Shown here: positions 9,606-19,333 of the stretch, in pieces
How positions within the stretch are numbered: the first letter of the stretch is position 1
Layout of the letters: each line of letters begins with the position of its first letter
Origin: Pelomonas aquatica
Lineage (GTDB): Bacteria > Pseudomonadota > Gammaproteobacteria > Burkholderiales > Burkholderiaceae_C
Direction of reading: 5' to 3'
Length of the DNA: 64,000 nt
Assembly: GCF_026712205.1 (NCBI RefSeq)
Contig: NZ_JAPPUW010000009.1
Location: forward strand, 124,001 to 188,000
The notes under the pieces: model-generated
Told to the model about the DNA's origin: nothing
Databases searched by the model: none
What the model saw: the letters and a program-made list of their open reading frames with translations, nothing else
Translations under genes and position numbers: made by a program

Positions 9606-10994
9606 ATGACCCGGATGGTCCCAACGATGAACCCACCATTTCCCAGGCTTGCCCCGCTGGCGGCCCTGCTGCTGGCCGGCTGCGCGGCCTTCACCCCCGA
9701 CGGCGGCGCGGGCCGCGTCTCCGAACTGACGCAGCAGCGTATCGGCCAGTCCGTCAGCCTGCAGCGCTCGGCCGCCGAGGTCGACTCGGCTGGCCTGCGG
9801 GTGTCCGAACTGCTCGGCCAGGCGCTCACGGCGGACAGCGCCGTGGAGATCGCGCTGCTGAATAACCGCGGCCTGCAGGCCAGCTTCGCCGAACTCGGCA
9901 TTGCCGAGGCCGAGCGCGTGCGCGCTGGCCGGCTGGCCAACCCCGGCATCGGCTTCGGCCGCCTGGCCGGCCACAGCACCACGGAGATCGACCGCTCGGT
10001 GGTGTTCGATCTGCTCGGGCTGCTGGCGCTGCCCGCCGCCAGCCAGGTCGCGCAGCGGCAGTTCGAGCAGGCGCAATACCAGGCCGCCTTCGACGCCGTC
10101 GGCGTGGCCGCCGAGGCGAGCAGGGCCTTCTTCGGCGCGGTGGCCGCGCAGGACCTCGTCGGCTACTACGAGCAGGTCAAGGACGCGGCCGACGCGTCCG
10201 GCGAGCTCGCGCGCCGCATGCTGCAGGCCGGCAACTTCAGCAAGCTCGCCCAGATGCGCGAGCAGGCCTTCGAGGCCGATGCGACGGCCAATCTGGCGCG
10301 CGCGCGGCAGCAGGCCGTCGCCGAGCGGGAGCGGCTGGTGCGGGCGCTCGGCCTGTCGGGCGCGCAACTGGCCTTCAAGCTCCCGGCGCATCTGCCCGAG
10401 CTGCCGCAGACGCCGTTCGAACCCAGGGACGCCGAGCAGACCGCCGTCGACAAGCGCCTGGACCTGCTGATGGCCCGGCGCAGCGCCGAAGCCACGGCGA
10501 AGTCGCTGGGGCTGACCCGCAGCACCCGCTTCGTCAACGTGCTGGAGGCCGGCTACACCAACAAGAGCCAGACCGGCGAGCCGAGAAGCAATGGCTACGA
10601 GGTCCGGCTGGAGCTGCCGCTGTTCGACTTCGGCGCTGCCCGCACGGCGCGCGCCGAGGCGGTCTATATGCAGGCCGTCCACCGCACGGCCGAGATCGCC
10701 GTCAACGCGCGCTCCGAGGTGCGCGAGTCCTACTCGGCCTATCGCACGGCCTACGACCTGGCCCGGCACTACCGCGACGAGGTCGTGCCGCTGCGCAAGC
10801 GCATCTCCGACGAGAACCTGCTGCGCTACAACGGCATGCTGGCCAGCGTGTTCGAGCTGCTCGCCGACGCGCGCGACCAGGTCGCCGCCGTGACCGCCGC
10901 CATCGAGGCCCAGCGCGACTACTGGCTGGCCGAGACCAACCTGCAGACGGCGCTGACAGGGCGCTCCCCCGGCGGCAACCCGGCCACCCGCTGA
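9606..10994 (+). CDS. TolC-family outer-membrane lipoprotein of the copper oxidase operon
   Basis: 462 residues from ATG 9606, or 455 from ATG 9627, which lies closer to the signal peptide. LAALLLAGC is a lipobox, so the N-terminal cysteine is probably lipid-modified as in CusC. Two TolC-type repeats follow (about residues 75-270 and 285-455), with long helices rich in Ala, Glu, Gln and Arg and strand regions such as YEVRLELPLFDFGAAR. It opens a tight run with a multicopper oxidase (12-bp gap) and has no adaptor or RND pump of its own; a separate CusC is encoded downstream. It may replace CopB as the outer-membrane partner. Confidence 0.83.
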   Translation: MTRMVPTMNPPFPRLAPLAALLLAGCAAFTPDGGAGRVSELTQQRIGQSVSLQRSAAEVDSAGLRVSELLGQALTADSAVEIALLNNRGLQASFAELGIAEAERVRAGRLANPGIGFGRLAGHSTTEIDRSVVFDLLGLLALPAASQVAQRQFEQAQYQAAFDAVGVAAEASRAFFGAVAAQDLVGYYEQVKDAADASGELARRMLQAGNFSKLAQMREQAFEADATANLARARQQAVAERERLVRALGLSGAQLAFKLPAHLPELPQTPFEPRDAEQTAVDKRLDLLMARRSAEATAKSLGLTRSTRFVNVLEAGYTNKSQTGEPRSNGYEVRLELPLFDFGAARTARAEAVYMQAVHRTAEIAVNARSEVRESYSAYRTAYDLARHYRDEVVPLRKRISDENLLRYNGMLASVFELLADARDQVAAVTAAIEAQRDYWLAETNLQTALTGRSPGGNPATR

Positions 10995-11005
10995 AGGATT
11001 CCGAC

Positions 11006-12373
11006 ATGAGCAACCGCAGAAGCTTCTTCAAGACGGCGGGCGCCAGCTTCCTCGGCGCGGCCGCGGTCAGCCGCGTCGGCGCCGCCTCGCTGCCCGAGGC
11101 CGCCATCCAGACCTCGGCCGAAACCCTGGTGCCACCGTCGCCGCCCAATGGCCGCCCCTTCAACCCGCTGGTCACGCTCAACGGATGGTCCCTGCCCTGG
11201 CGCATGAAGGACGGCGTCAAGGAGTTCCACCTCGTCGCCGAGCCGGTCGTGCGCGAGATCGCGCCGGGCATGAAGGCCAGGCTCTGGGGCTACAACTGCT
11301 CCAGCCCCGGCCCCACCATCGAGGCCGTCGAGGGCGACCGCATCCGCATCTTCGTGACCAACAAGCTGCCCGAGGTCACCAGCGTGCACTGGCACGGCGT
11401 GCTGCTGCCGTCGGGCATGGACGGCGTCACCGGCCTGACCCAGCCGCCCATCGCGGTCGGCAAGACCTTCATGTACGAGTTCGTGCTGCAGCGGCCGGGC
11501 ACGCATATGTACCACCCGCATGCCGACGAGATGGTGCAGATGGCGATGGGCATGATGGGCCTGTTCATCATCCACCCCCGGGACCCGCGCCAGTACCGCG
11601 TCGACCGCGACTACGGCTTCATCCTGAACGCCTACGACATCGAGCCCGGCAGCGCCACGCCGCGCGTGAACACGATGCTGGACTTCAACCTGTGGACCTG
11701 GAACAGCCGCGCCTTCCCGGGCATAGCCCCCTTCGTCGCCCGCACCGGCGAGCGCGTGCGCATCCGCGTCGGCAATCTGACGATGACCAACCACCCCATC
11801 CACATGCACGGGCCGCACTTCGAGGTGACGGGCACCGACGGCGGCTGGGTCCCGAAGAGCGCCCGCTGGCCCGAGGTCACGACGGACGTCGCAGTGGGGC
11901 AGATGCGGGCCTTCGAGTTCGACGCCCTGGCCGGCGACTGGGCCATCCACTGCCACAAGAGCCACCACACGATGAACGCGATGGGCCACGGCGTGCCGAC
12001 CATGATCGGCGTCGAGCACGCGGACGTCGCCCGCAAGATCGCGAAGCTGATCCCCGACTACATGGCCATGGGCGACAAGGGCATGCACGACATGGCCGAG
12101 ATGGAGATGCCCCTGCCGGACAACACGCTGCCGATGATGACCGGCACCGGCCCCTTCGGCCCCGTGGGCATGGGCGGCATGTTCAGCGTCGTCAAGGTGC
12201 GCGACGACCTCAAGCGCGGCGACTACGGCGACCCCGGTCCCTACAGGCATCCGGCCGGGACGCTCACCAGCGAATACACGGCCGAGACGCCCGAGCCCAC
12301 CCGCGCGGCGGCACCGGCCGGCGACGCCGGCACGCTGCAGGTCCGCAAGCCCGGCGGCGACCACGGCCATTGA
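11006..12373 (+). CDS. Tat-exported multicopper oxidase (copper oxidase)
   Basis: 455 residues. SNRRSFFKTAG is a twin-arginine signal, so the enzyme is probably exported folded to the periplasm. The four copper-ligand motifs are all visible: HWHG and HPHADE in the N-terminal cupredoxin domain, HPIHMHG and HCHKSHHTMNAM in the C-terminal one, giving type 1 and trinuclear type 2/3 centres. The likely job is oxidation of Cu(I) to less harmful Cu(II). A Met-rich stretch (MAMGDKGMHDMAEMEM) near residues 350-370 may capture copper, as in CueO. It is shorter than CopA of Pseudomonas. Substrate preference is inferred. Confidence 0.9.
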   Translation: MSNRRSFFKTAGASFLGAAAVSRVGAASLPEAAIQTSAETLVPPSPPNGRPFNPLVTLNGWSLPWRMKDGVKEFHLVAEPVVREIAPGMKARLWGYNCSSPGPTIEAVEGDRIRIFVTNKLPEVTSVHWHGVLLPSGMDGVTGLTQPPIAVGKTFMYEFVLQRPGTHMYHPHADEMVQMAMGMMGLFIIHPRDPRQYRVDRDYGFILNAYDIEPGSATPRVNTMLDFNLWTWNSRAFPGIAPFVARTGERVRIRVGNLTMTNHPIHMHGPHFEVTGTDGGWVPKSARWPEVTTDVAVGQMRAFEFDALAGDWAIHCHKSHHTMNAMGHGVPTMIGVEHADVARKIAKLIPDYMAMGDKGMHDMAEMEMPLPDNTLPMMTGTGPFGPVGMGGMFSVVKVRDDLKRGDYGDPGPYRHPAGTLTSEYTAETPEPTRAAAPAGDAGTLQVRKPGGDHGH

Positions 12374-12383
12374 AGGAGCCTCT

Positions 12384-12875
12384 ATGAAGACACTGCAGGC
12401 ATTCACGCTGGCCGCGCTGCTCGCCGCCGCCTCCACCGCCTTCGCCCACGGCGACGAAGAACATGCCAAGCCGCACAAGTTCGACGCCGCCAAGGTGGAG
12501 GTCACCGACTTCGGCCAGGAGGGCGACCCGAAGAAGGTCACGCGCACCATCAAGGTCGACATGGCGGACAACATGCGCTTCACGCCGGCCGACCTCGCCG
12601 TCAGGCGCGGCGAGACCGTCAGGTTCATCGTCCACAACGGCGGCCAGGTGCTGCACGAGATGGTGCTCGGCACCCGCGAGGCCCTGGCGGCGCATGCCGA
12701 GCTGATGAGGAAGTTCCCGGACATGGAGCACGCCGACCCGAACATGGCTCACGTCAAGCCCGGCCGGCGCGGCGAGATCGTCTGGCAGTTCACGAAGGCC
12801 GGCGAATTTCAGTTCGCCTGCCTGCAGCCCGGCCATTTCGAGGCCGGCATGGTCGGCCGGCTGACCGTGAAATGA
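12384..12875 (+). CDS. Periplasmic cupredoxin-family protein (CopI-like)
   Basis: 163 residues with signal peptide MKTLQAFTLAALLAAASTAFA, then an HGDEEHAKPHK metal-rich start. The domain (about residues 55-163) is cupredoxin-like: VRFIVHNGGQVLHEMVLG supplies one His and FACLQPGHFEAGM supplies the Cys, His and Met of a type 1 copper site. An insert with MEHADPNMAHVKPG lies between them. This matches the small cupredoxins called CopI in copper-tolerant bacteria. AAGGAG precedes the ATG, 10 bp after the oxidase gene. An electron-transfer role with the oxidase is plausible but unproven. Confidence 0.85.
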   Translation: MKTLQAFTLAALLAAASTAFAHGDEEHAKPHKFDAAKVEVTDFGQEGDPKKVTRTIKVDMADNMRFTPADLAVRRGETVRFIVHNGGQVLHEMVLGTREALAAHAELMRKFPDMEHADPNMAHVKPGRRGEIVWQFTKAGEFQFACLQPGHFEAGMVGRLTVK

Positions 12876-12892
12876 AGCCAAGGAATCGACAC

Positions 12893-13222
12893 ATGAACAA
12901 GCTCACGCAAATGCTGGCCGCCGCCGCGCTGGCCCTGGCCGCCCACGCGCAGGCGCAGACGGCCCCGGTCGCCAACGCCACGGCCACGGCCGCCGCCCCG
13001 CAGAGCGAAGGCGAAGTCCGCAAGATCGACCGCGCGCAGGGCAAGCTGACTCTGCGCCACGGGCCGCTCGACAACCTGGGCATGCCCGCCATGACCATGG
13101 TCTTCAAGGTGGCGGACCCGAAGCTGCTGGACGGGCTGAAGGAAGGCGACAAGGTCAGGTTCACCGTCGAACGGCTGAACGGCGCCTTCACGGTGACGGC
13201 CATTGAGGCGAGTCAAGGCTAG
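12893..13222 (+). CDS. cusF: CusF-like periplasmic copper-binding protein
   Basis: 109 residues: signal peptide (MNKLTQMLAAAALALAAHAQAQ), then a small five-stranded domain. EGEVRKIDRAQGKLTLRHGPLDNLGMPAMTMVFKV keeps the CusF pattern of a His (HGPL) and two Met (MPAMTM) that bind Cu(I)/Ag(I) next to an aromatic or hydrophobic cap. CusF passes metal to the CusB adaptor. ATG at 12893 with AAGGA upstream is preferred over ATG at 12872, which overlaps the cupredoxin gene and would bury the signal peptide. CusCBA genes follow. Confidence 0.88.
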   Translation: MNKLTQMLAAAALALAAHAQAQTAPVANATATAAAPQSEGEVRKIDRAQGKLTLRHGPLDNLGMPAMTMVFKVADPKLLDGLKEGDKVRFTVERLNGAFTVTAIEASQG

Positions 13223-13254
13223 GACCGCCTCTCGGCACTAGACTCGACGCGCCC

Positions 13255-13623
13255 ATGTCGCACCGCCGCCGCCATCGCCTGACCACCACGCTGCTCGTGG
13301 TGCTGTCGCTGCTGTTCTCGCAGCTGGCGCTGGCGGCCTATGTCTGCCCGCAGCGGGCAGATGCCATGACGATGGCCGGCATGCCCTGCGACGGCATGGA
13401 CTCGCAGCAACCCGCGCTCTGCCACCAGCACGCGGCCGACCCGGGCCAGACCTTCGAGGCGGTGAAGCTGCCGGTGGCGTCGCAGCCGGCCCTCGTCCAG
13501 ATGCTCGTGCTGCCCTTGGCGTCCGTGGCCGACGCAGCACGCGCCATGCCGACGGCCGCCGCTGCCGAAGTCCGGCCGCCGCCGGACCCGCTCTTCCTGT
13601 CCACGCTCAGGCTGCGCGTCTGA
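13255..13623 (+). CDS. Small secreted Cys/His/Met protein preceding cusCBA
   Basis: 122 residues. An Arg-rich start and hydrophobic segment (TTLLVVLSLLFSQLALAA) form a signal peptide. The mature N-terminus holds YVCPQRADAMTMAGMPCDGMD and ALCHQH, which cluster Cys, Met and His and suggest metal binding; the rest is Ala/Pro-rich with no motif I recognise. Similar short proteins precede cus-type genes in other Burkholderiales, as I recall. It begins 32 bp after cusF and 72 bp before cusC. A CzcI-like sensory role is possible, not shown. Confidence 0.6.
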   Translation: MSHRRRHRLTTTLLVVLSLLFSQLALAAYVCPQRADAMTMAGMPCDGMDSQQPALCHQHAADPGQTFEAVKLPVASQPALVQMLVLPLASVADAARAMPTAAAAEVRPPPDPLFLSTLRLRV

Positions 13624-13695
13624 CCCGCTCCGTCGACTGAACCGCGCTGGCGCGGCATGCCCGCCAGCAAGGCCCATGTTCGTCCCGGAGCCCCC

Positions 13696-14940
13696 ATGTC
13701 ATTCCGAACACTGCGTGCCGCCGCCCTGGCTGCCGCCCTAGTTGCCGCCGCTGTGCCTGCACTCGCCGCGGCAGCCCCCCTGTCCTTCGACCAGGCGCTG
13801 AGCCTCGCCGTCCAGCGCTCCGAGGCGGCGCACGCGGGCCGTGCGGCCGCGGCGAGCGCCGGCGAGGCCGCGCGGGCCGCCGGCCAGCTACCCGACCCGA
13901 TGCTGCGCGTCGGCGTCGACAACCTGCCGGTGACCGGCGCCGACCGCTTCAGCACGACGCGCGAGTCGATGACGATGAAGCGCATCGGCCTCAGCCAGGA
14001 ATGGCTGCCGGCCGAGAAGCGCGCCGCGCGCGAAGGCGCTGCCTGGGCGCTGGCCGAGCGCGAGGCCGTGCAGGGCCGCGCGGCCGAAGCCGAGGCGCGC
14101 CTGCAGGTCGCGCTGGCCTATGTCGACGCCTGGTATGCCGGCGAGGCGCTCAAGCTCACGGTGCAGACCGAGCACCACCTGCTCGAAGCGCTGGAAACCG
14201 CACGGGCGCGCCTGGCCGCCGCCGCGGGCGGAAGCGCCGAAGTGCTGCAGCTCGCGGCGGCCCGCGGCGTCGCCGAGGACGACAGCGACGAAGCCCGCCA
14301 GCTGCAGGCCAGCGCCCTGGTCGGCGTGCAGCGCTGGGTGGGCTTCCTGCCCGAGTCCCTGGCCGCAGCGCCGGTGCTGCACCCGCCCACCGAGCCGGAC
14401 TATCTGGCCGCGCACCCGGCGGTCCTGGCCTTGCAGCGCGAGCTGGAGCTGGCGCGCCGCGGCGCCGCCGTGGCCGCCAGCGAACGCAGGCCGAACTGGA
14501 CCTGGGAGGTTTCCTACGGCCAGCGCAGCGGCTACTCCGATCTTGTGTCCTTCGGCGTGAGCATCCCGCTGCAGGTCGCGCCGAGCCGGCGCCAGGACCG
14601 CGAGACGGCGGCCCGGCTGGCGCTCGTGGACAAGGCCGAGGCCGAGCTGGCCGAGGCGGCCCGCGTCGCCGGCGCCGACTACCAGGCCCTGGCCAGCGAC
14701 GCCGCCCGCCTGCAGCAGCGCATCGACCGCTACGGCGCCGCCGTCGCCACGCCCGCGCAGCAGCGCACCGCCGCGGCCCTGGCCGCCTACCGCGCCAACC
14801 AGCTGCCGCTGGCCGCGCTGTTCGAAGCCCGGCACGCCGAGGTCGAGGCCCAGCGCAAGCTGCTGTCGCTGCAGCGCGACCTCGCGCGCGCCCAGGCCCA
14901 GCTGAGCTTCAAGCCGATTCCCGAAGGAGGCGCCCAGTGA
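13696..14940 (+). CDS. cusC: CusC-like outer-membrane channel of the Cu(I)/Ag(I) efflux pump
   Basis: 414 residues. A signal peptide (MSFRTLRAAALAAALVAAAVPALA) lacks a lipobox cysteine, unlike E. coli CusC. Two TolC repeats with long amphipathic helices follow; FDQALSLAVQRSEAAHA and LPDPMLRVGVDNLPV are typical for TolC proteins of heavy-metal RND systems. ATG at 13696 with CGGAG upstream is chosen over 13657. The stop overlaps the GTG of cusB as GTGA, so channel and adaptor are translationally coupled. The protein should form the outer-membrane exit duct for CusBA. Confidence 0.88.
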   Translation: MSFRTLRAAALAAALVAAAVPALAAAAPLSFDQALSLAVQRSEAAHAGRAAAASAGEAARAAGQLPDPMLRVGVDNLPVTGADRFSTTRESMTMKRIGLSQEWLPAEKRAAREGAAWALAEREAVQGRAAEAEARLQVALAYVDAWYAGEALKLTVQTEHHLLEALETARARLAAAAGGSAEVLQLAAARGVAEDDSDEARQLQASALVGVQRWVGFLPESLAAAPVLHPPTEPDYLAAHPAVLALQRELELARRGAAVAASERRPNWTWEVSYGQRSGYSDLVSFGVSIPLQVAPSRRQDRETAARLALVDKAEAELAEAARVAGADYQALASDAARLQQRIDRYGAAVATPAQQRTAAALAAYRANQLPLAALFEARHAEVEAQRKLLSLQRDLARAQAQLSFKPIPEGGAQ

Positions 14941-16187
14941 AGCGCATCACCACCACCCTCGCGCTGGCCGCCGCCGGCGCCCTTGTCGCGGCCGGCGGCT
15001 TCCTGGCCGGCCGCGCCAGCGAGCATCGCGAGCCCGCCATCGCCGCCACCGCGCCGGCCGCCTCCGCGGCCGAACGCAAGCCGCTGTACTGGCGCGACCC
15101 CATGGTGCCCGGCCCGCGCTTCGACAGGCCCGGCAAGTCGCCCTTCATGGACATGCAGCTCGTGCCCGTCTATGCGGACGAAGCCACGGACGGCGGCGTC
15201 GGCATCAGCCCGGCCGTGCAGCAGAACCTGGGCATCCGCACCGCGACGGTCCGGCAGGCCGACGTGGGCTCCTCCTTCGATGCCGTTGGCACGGTGCAGT
15301 TCGACGAGCGCCTCGGCGTCGCCGTGCAGTCGCGCGTGGCCGGCTATGTCGAGCATCTGGCCGTGCGCGCGACGATGGAGCGGGTCCGCAAGGGGCAGGC
15401 CCTGGCCACCATCTTTGCGCCCGAATGGCTGGCGCCGCAGAACGAGCTGCTGGCGCTGAAGCAGGCCGGCGCGGCGCCGGACATCGTCGCGGCGGCGCGG
15501 GAGCGCATGCGCGCGCTGTCCATCCCCGACGGGCTCGTGCGCCTGAGCGAGGAAACCGGCACGGCTCAGCCGCGCTTCACGCTGACGGCACCGGCGGGCG
15601 GCGTGGTCGCCGAGCTCGGTGTCCGCGAGGGCGTGCAGGTCGCGCCGGGCATGACGCTGTTCCGCATCGCCGGGCTGGACAAGGTCTGGGCGGTGGCCGA
15701 GGTGCCCGAGGCGCAGGCGGCGCGGCTGCAGCGCGGCCAGAAGGTCAAGGCGGTGCTGCAGGCCGATGCGTCGCAGGCCTTTGCCGGCGAGCTGCAGGAA
15801 ATCCTGCCCCAGGTCAGCGCCGGCACGCGCACGCTGCAGGCCCGCTTCGAGGTCGACAACCGCGGCGGCCGGCTGGTGCCCGGCATGCTGCTGCGGCTCC
15901 AGGTCGCCGGGGCGTCGAGCCGCCGCCTGGTCGTGCCCGCCGAAGCCGTCATCCGCACCGGCACCCGCGCCGTGGCCATCGTGCGCCAGGGTGACGGTGC
16001 GTTCGCGCCGCGCGAGCTGACGCTGGGCGCCGACCTGGGCGAGCAGCTGGAGGTGCTGGCCGGGCTGGCCGATGGCGACCAGGTCGTCGTCAGCGGCCAG
16101 TTCCTCGTCGACTCCGAGGCCAGGCTGAAGTCGGTGCTGGGCGCCATGGCCGCCGCGCAGCCGGCATCGGCGGGAGGTGCCCGGTGA
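14937..16187 (+). CDS. cusB: CusB-like RND periplasmic adaptor
   Basis: 416 residues from a GTG start preceded by GAAGGAGG. One N-terminal membrane anchor ([20 protein letters not shown]) is followed by an HMBD segment ([30 protein letters not shown]), then barrel-sandwich and helical-hairpin regions ([31 protein letters not shown]) and a C-terminal membrane-proximal domain. The segment's PMVPG and FMDMQ supply Met ligands of the kind that receive copper in CusB. No C-terminal CusF domain is fused. It links CusC to CusA. The stop overlaps the GTG of cusA as GTGA. Confidence 0.92.
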   Translation: MKRITTTLALAAAGALVAAGGFLAGRASEHREPAIAATAPAASAAERKPLYWRDPMVPGPRFDRPGKSPFMDMQLVPVYADEATDGGVGISPAVQQNLGIRTATVRQADVGSSFDAVGTVQFDERLGVAVQSRVAGYVEHLAVRATMERVRKGQALATIFAPEWLAPQNELLALKQAGAAPDIVAAARERMRALSIPDGLVRLSEETGTAQPRFTLTAPAGGVVAELGVREGVQVAPGMTLFRIAGLDKVWAVAEVPEAQAARLQRGQKVKAVLQADASQAFAGELQEILPQVSAGTRTLQARFEVDNRGGRLVPGMLLRLQVAGASSRRLVVPAEAVIRTGTRAVAIVRQGDGAFAPRELTLGADLGEQLEVLAGLADGDQVVVSGQFLVDSEARLKSVLGAMAAAQPASAGGAR

Positions 16188-19100
16188 TCGCCGCGCTGAT
16201 CCGCCGGTCCATCGCCAACCGCTTCCTGGTGCTGGCCGCCGCGGTCTTGCTCGCGGCCGCGGGCCTGTGGTCGGCGGCGCGCACGCCGGTCGACGCGCTG
16301 CCCGACCTCAGCGACGTGCAGGTCATCGTGCGCACGAGCTACCCCGGCAAGCCGCCGCAGGTCGTCGAAGACCTCGTGACCTATCCGCTGACGACGACCC
16401 TGCTCAGCGTGCCGGGCGCCAGGACCGTCCGCGGCTACTCCTTCTTCGGCGACTCCTTCGTCTACATCCTGTTCGACGACAGGACCGATCCCTACTGGGC
16501 CCGCTCGCGGGTGGTCGAGTCGCTGAACCAGGTGCAGAGCCGCCTGCCTGCCGGCGCGACCGCCGCCCTCGGCCCCGATGCCACGGGCGTCGGCTGGGTC
16601 TATGAATACGCGCTGGTCGACCGCACGGGCAACACCGACATCGGCCAGCTGCGGGCCTTGAACGACTGGTTCCTGAAGTTCGAGCTCAAGACCGTGCCCG
16701 ACGTGGCCGAGGTGGCCAGCATCGGCGGCATGGTGCGCCAGTACCAGGTCGTGCTGGACCCGGACCGCATGCGCGCCCTCGGCATCACGCAGTCCCAGGT
16801 CGCGCAGGCGCTGCAGAAGGCCAACCAGTCATCGGGCGGCTCGGTCGTCGAGATGGCCGAGACGGAGTACATGCTGCGCTCGCGCGGCTTCCTGAGGTCG
16901 CTGGACGACTTCCGCGGCATCCCGCTCGCCGTGGGCGGCGCGACGCCGGTGCTGCTGCGCGACGTCGCCACGGTCCAGGTCGGCCCCGAGATGCGCCGAG
17001 GCGTCGCCGAACTGGACGGCGAGGGCGAGGTGGCCGGCGGCGTGGTGGTCATGCGCTCCGGCAAGAACGCGCGCGCGGTCATCGAGGCCGTCAAGGCCAG
17101 GCTGGCGGCGCTCAAGCCCGGCCTGCCCAAGGGCGTCGAGGTGGTCGAGACCTACGACCGCTCCCAGCTCATCGACCGCGCCGTCGACAACCTGCGCGTG
17201 AAGCTGGTCGAGGAGTTCATCGTCGTCGCCGTGGTCTGCGCGCTGTTCCTCTTCCATCTGCGCTCGGCCCTGGTGGCCGTCGTGACGCTGCCGGTCGGCG
17301 TGCTGGCGGCCTTCGTCGTCATGCACTGGCAGGGCGTCAGCGCCAACATCCTGTCGCTGGGCGGCGTGGCCATCGCGCTGGGCGCGATGGTGGATGCGTC
17401 CGTCGTGCTGGTGGAGGCGGCCCACAAGCAGCTGGAGCACTTCGAGGCGGCGCACGGTCGCCGGCCCACGATTGCCGAGCGCTGGGACCTCGTCGCGAAG
17501 GCGGCCGTGGAGGTGGGGCCGGCGCTGTTCTTCTCGCTGCTGGTCATCACGCTGTCCTTCCTGCCGGTCTTCACGCTGGAAGCCCAGGAGGGCCGGCTGT
17601 TCTCGCCGCTGGCCTTCACCAAGACCTATGCGATGGCCGCCGCCGCCGGGCTGTCGGTCACGCTGGTGCCGGTGCTGATGGGCTACCTCATCCGCGGCCG
17701 CATCCCCAGGGAGACCGCCAACCCGGTCAACCGCGTCCTCATCGCCATCTACCGGCCGGCGCTGGAGGCCGTGCTGCGCTTCCCCAAGGCGACGCTGCTG
17801 GCCGCGGCGGCGGTGCTGGCCGTCACCGCCCTGCCCGTTTCCCGCCTGGGCGGCGAGTTCATGCCGCCGCTGGACGAAGGCGACCTGCTCTACATGCCCT
17901 CGGCCCTGCCCGGCCTGCCGGTGTCCAAGGCCGCCGAGCTGCTGCAGCAGACGGACCGCCTCATCAAGACCGTGCCCGAGGTCGAGCGCGTGTTCGGCAA
18001 GGCGGGCCGGGCCGACACGGCCACCGACCCGGCCCCGCTGGAGATGTTCGAGACGACGATCCGGTTCAAGCCGCGCGCGCAGTGGCGGCCAGGCATGACG
18101 CCCGAGAAGCTGGTCGAGGAACTGGACCGCGCCGTCAAGGTGCCGGGCCTGTCCAACCTGTGGGTGCCGCCCATCCGCAACCGCATCGACATGCTGGCCA
18201 CCGGCATCAAGAGCCCCGTCGGCATCAAGATCGCCGGCGCCGACCTGGTCACGATCGACCGGCTGGCGACGCAGGTCGAGGCGGCCGTGCGCGGCGTTGC
18301 CGGCGTGTCCTCCGCGCTGGCCGAGCGCCTGACCGGCGGCCGCTACATCGACGTCGACGTGGACCGCGCCGCCGCGGCACGCTTCGGCCTGTCCGTGGCC
18401 GATGTGCAGGCCGTCGTGTCCACGGCCATCGGCGGCGACAACGTCGGCGAAGTCATCCTGGGGCGCGAGCGCTTCCCGGTGAACGTCCGCTACCCACGCG
18501 AGCTGCGCGATTCTCTGGAGGGACTGCGCCGGCTGCCCTTCGTGACCGAGCGCGGCGCCACCGTGCTGCTGCAGGACGTGGCCCGCCTGTCCGTCGCGGA
18601 CGGGCCGCCCATGGTCCGCAGCGAGAACGCGCGCCTGTCGGGCTGGGTCTATGTGGACGTGCGCGGGCGCGACCTGCGCTCGGTCGTGCGCGACATGCAG
18701 GCGGCGGTCGCCAGCCAGGTGGCCCTGCCGGCCGGCTATGCGCTGTCCTGGTCCGGCCAGTTCGAGTACCTGGAGCGGGCCACGCAGCGGCTGAAGACGG
18801 TGGTGCCGGTCACGCTGGCCATCATCTTCGTGCTGCTCTATGTACTGTTCCGCTCGGCGGGCGATGCCGCGCTGGTCATGGCCGCCGTGCCGTTCTCGCT
18901 GGTGGGCGGCTTCTGGCTGGTCTGGGCGCTGGGCCAGGCGATCTCGGTCGCGACGGCGGTCGGCTTCATCGCGCTGGCCGGCCTCGCGGCCGAGTTCGGC
19001 GTCGTGATGCTGGTCTATCTGCAGAACGCCTGGCGGCAGCGCCTGGCCGCTGGCGAGGCTGACGATGAGGCGACGCTGCTCGCGGCCATCCGCGAGGGCG

Positions 19101-19333
19101 CCGTGCTGCGCGTGCGGCCCAAGGCCATGACGGTGGCCGTCGTCATGGCCGGCCTGCTGCCCATCCTGCTCGGCCACGGCACCGGTTCGGAGGTGATGGC
19201 GCGCATCGCGACGCCGATGGTGGGCGGCATGCTGACGGCGCCGCTGCTGAGCATGCTGGTCATCCCGGCGGCCTGGTATCTGGCGCACCGCCGCGGGCGG
19301 GCTCGTCCCTCAGGCGGCGATGGGGATGCCTGA
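16184..19333 (+). CDS. cusA: CusA-like Cu(I)/Ag(I) RND efflux pump
   Basis: 1049 residues, the usual HME-RND length, with 12 membrane helices and two large periplasmic loops. Met571 (LLYMPS), Met621 (APLEMFE) and Met670 (RIDMLATG) align with the E. coli CusA triad Met573/623/672 that binds Cu(I) or Ag(I), which argues against a CzcA-type Zn/Co/Cd pump. Other family motifs include [23 protein letters not shown] split over helix 4 and [12 protein letters not shown] near the C-terminus. GTG at 16184 overlaps the cusB stop. The 3' end overlaps dusA by 24 bp in convergent orientation. Confidence 0.95.
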   Translation: MIAALIRRSIANRFLVLAAAVLLAAAGLWSAARTPVDALPDLSDVQVIVRTSYPGKPPQVVEDLVTYPLTTTLLSVPGARTVRGYSFFGDSFVYILFDDRTDPYWARSRVVESLNQVQSRLPAGATAALGPDATGVGWVYEYALVDRTGNTDIGQLRALNDWFLKFELKTVPDVAEVASIGGMVRQYQVVLDPDRMRALGITQSQVAQALQKANQSSGGSVVEMAETEYMLRSRGFLRSLDDFRGIPLAVGGATPVLLRDVATVQVGPEMRRGVAELDGEGEVAGGVVVMRSGKNARAVIEAVKARLAALKPGLPKGVEVVETYDRSQLIDRAVDNLRVKLVEEFIVVAVVCALFLFHLRSALVAVVTLPVGVLAAFVVMHWQGVSANILSLGGVAIALGAMVDASVVLVEAAHKQLEHFEAAHGRRPTIAERWDLVAKAAVEVGPALFFSLLVITLSFLPVFTLEAQEGRLFSPLAFTKTYAMAAAAGLSVTLVPVLMGYLIRGRIPRETANPVNRVLIAIYRPALEAVLRFPKATLLAAAAVLAVTALPVSRLGGEFMPPLDEGDLLYMPSALPGLPVSKAAELLQQTDRLIKTVPEVERVFGKAGRADTATDPAPLEMFETTIRFKPRAQWRPGMTPEKLVEELDRAVKVPGLSNLWVPPIRNRIDMLATGIKSPVGIKIAGADLVTIDRLATQVEAAVRGVAGVSSALAERLTGGRYIDVDVDRAAAARFGLSVADVQAVVSTAIGGDNVGEVILGRERFPVNVRYPRELRDSLEGLRRLPFVTERGATVLLQDVARLSVADGPPMVRSENARLSGWVYVDVRGRDLRSVVRDMQAAVASQVALPAGYALSWSGQFEYLERATQRLKTVVPVTLAIIFVLLYVLFRSAGDAALVMAAVPFSLVGGFWLVWALGQAISVATAVGFIALAGLAAEFGVVMLVYLQNAWRQRLAAGEADDEATLLAAIREGAVLRVRPKAMTVAVVMAGLLPILLGHGTGSEVMARIATPMVGGMLTAPLLSMLVIPAAWYLAHRRGRARPSGGDGDA

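Noticed and set aside
16829-19288. Long open frame of 819 codons on the minus strand opposite cusA
   Set aside because: It is a shadow of the GC-rich cusA reading frame: His/Gln/Arg-rich, no motif, and cusA has full family similarity on the other strand.
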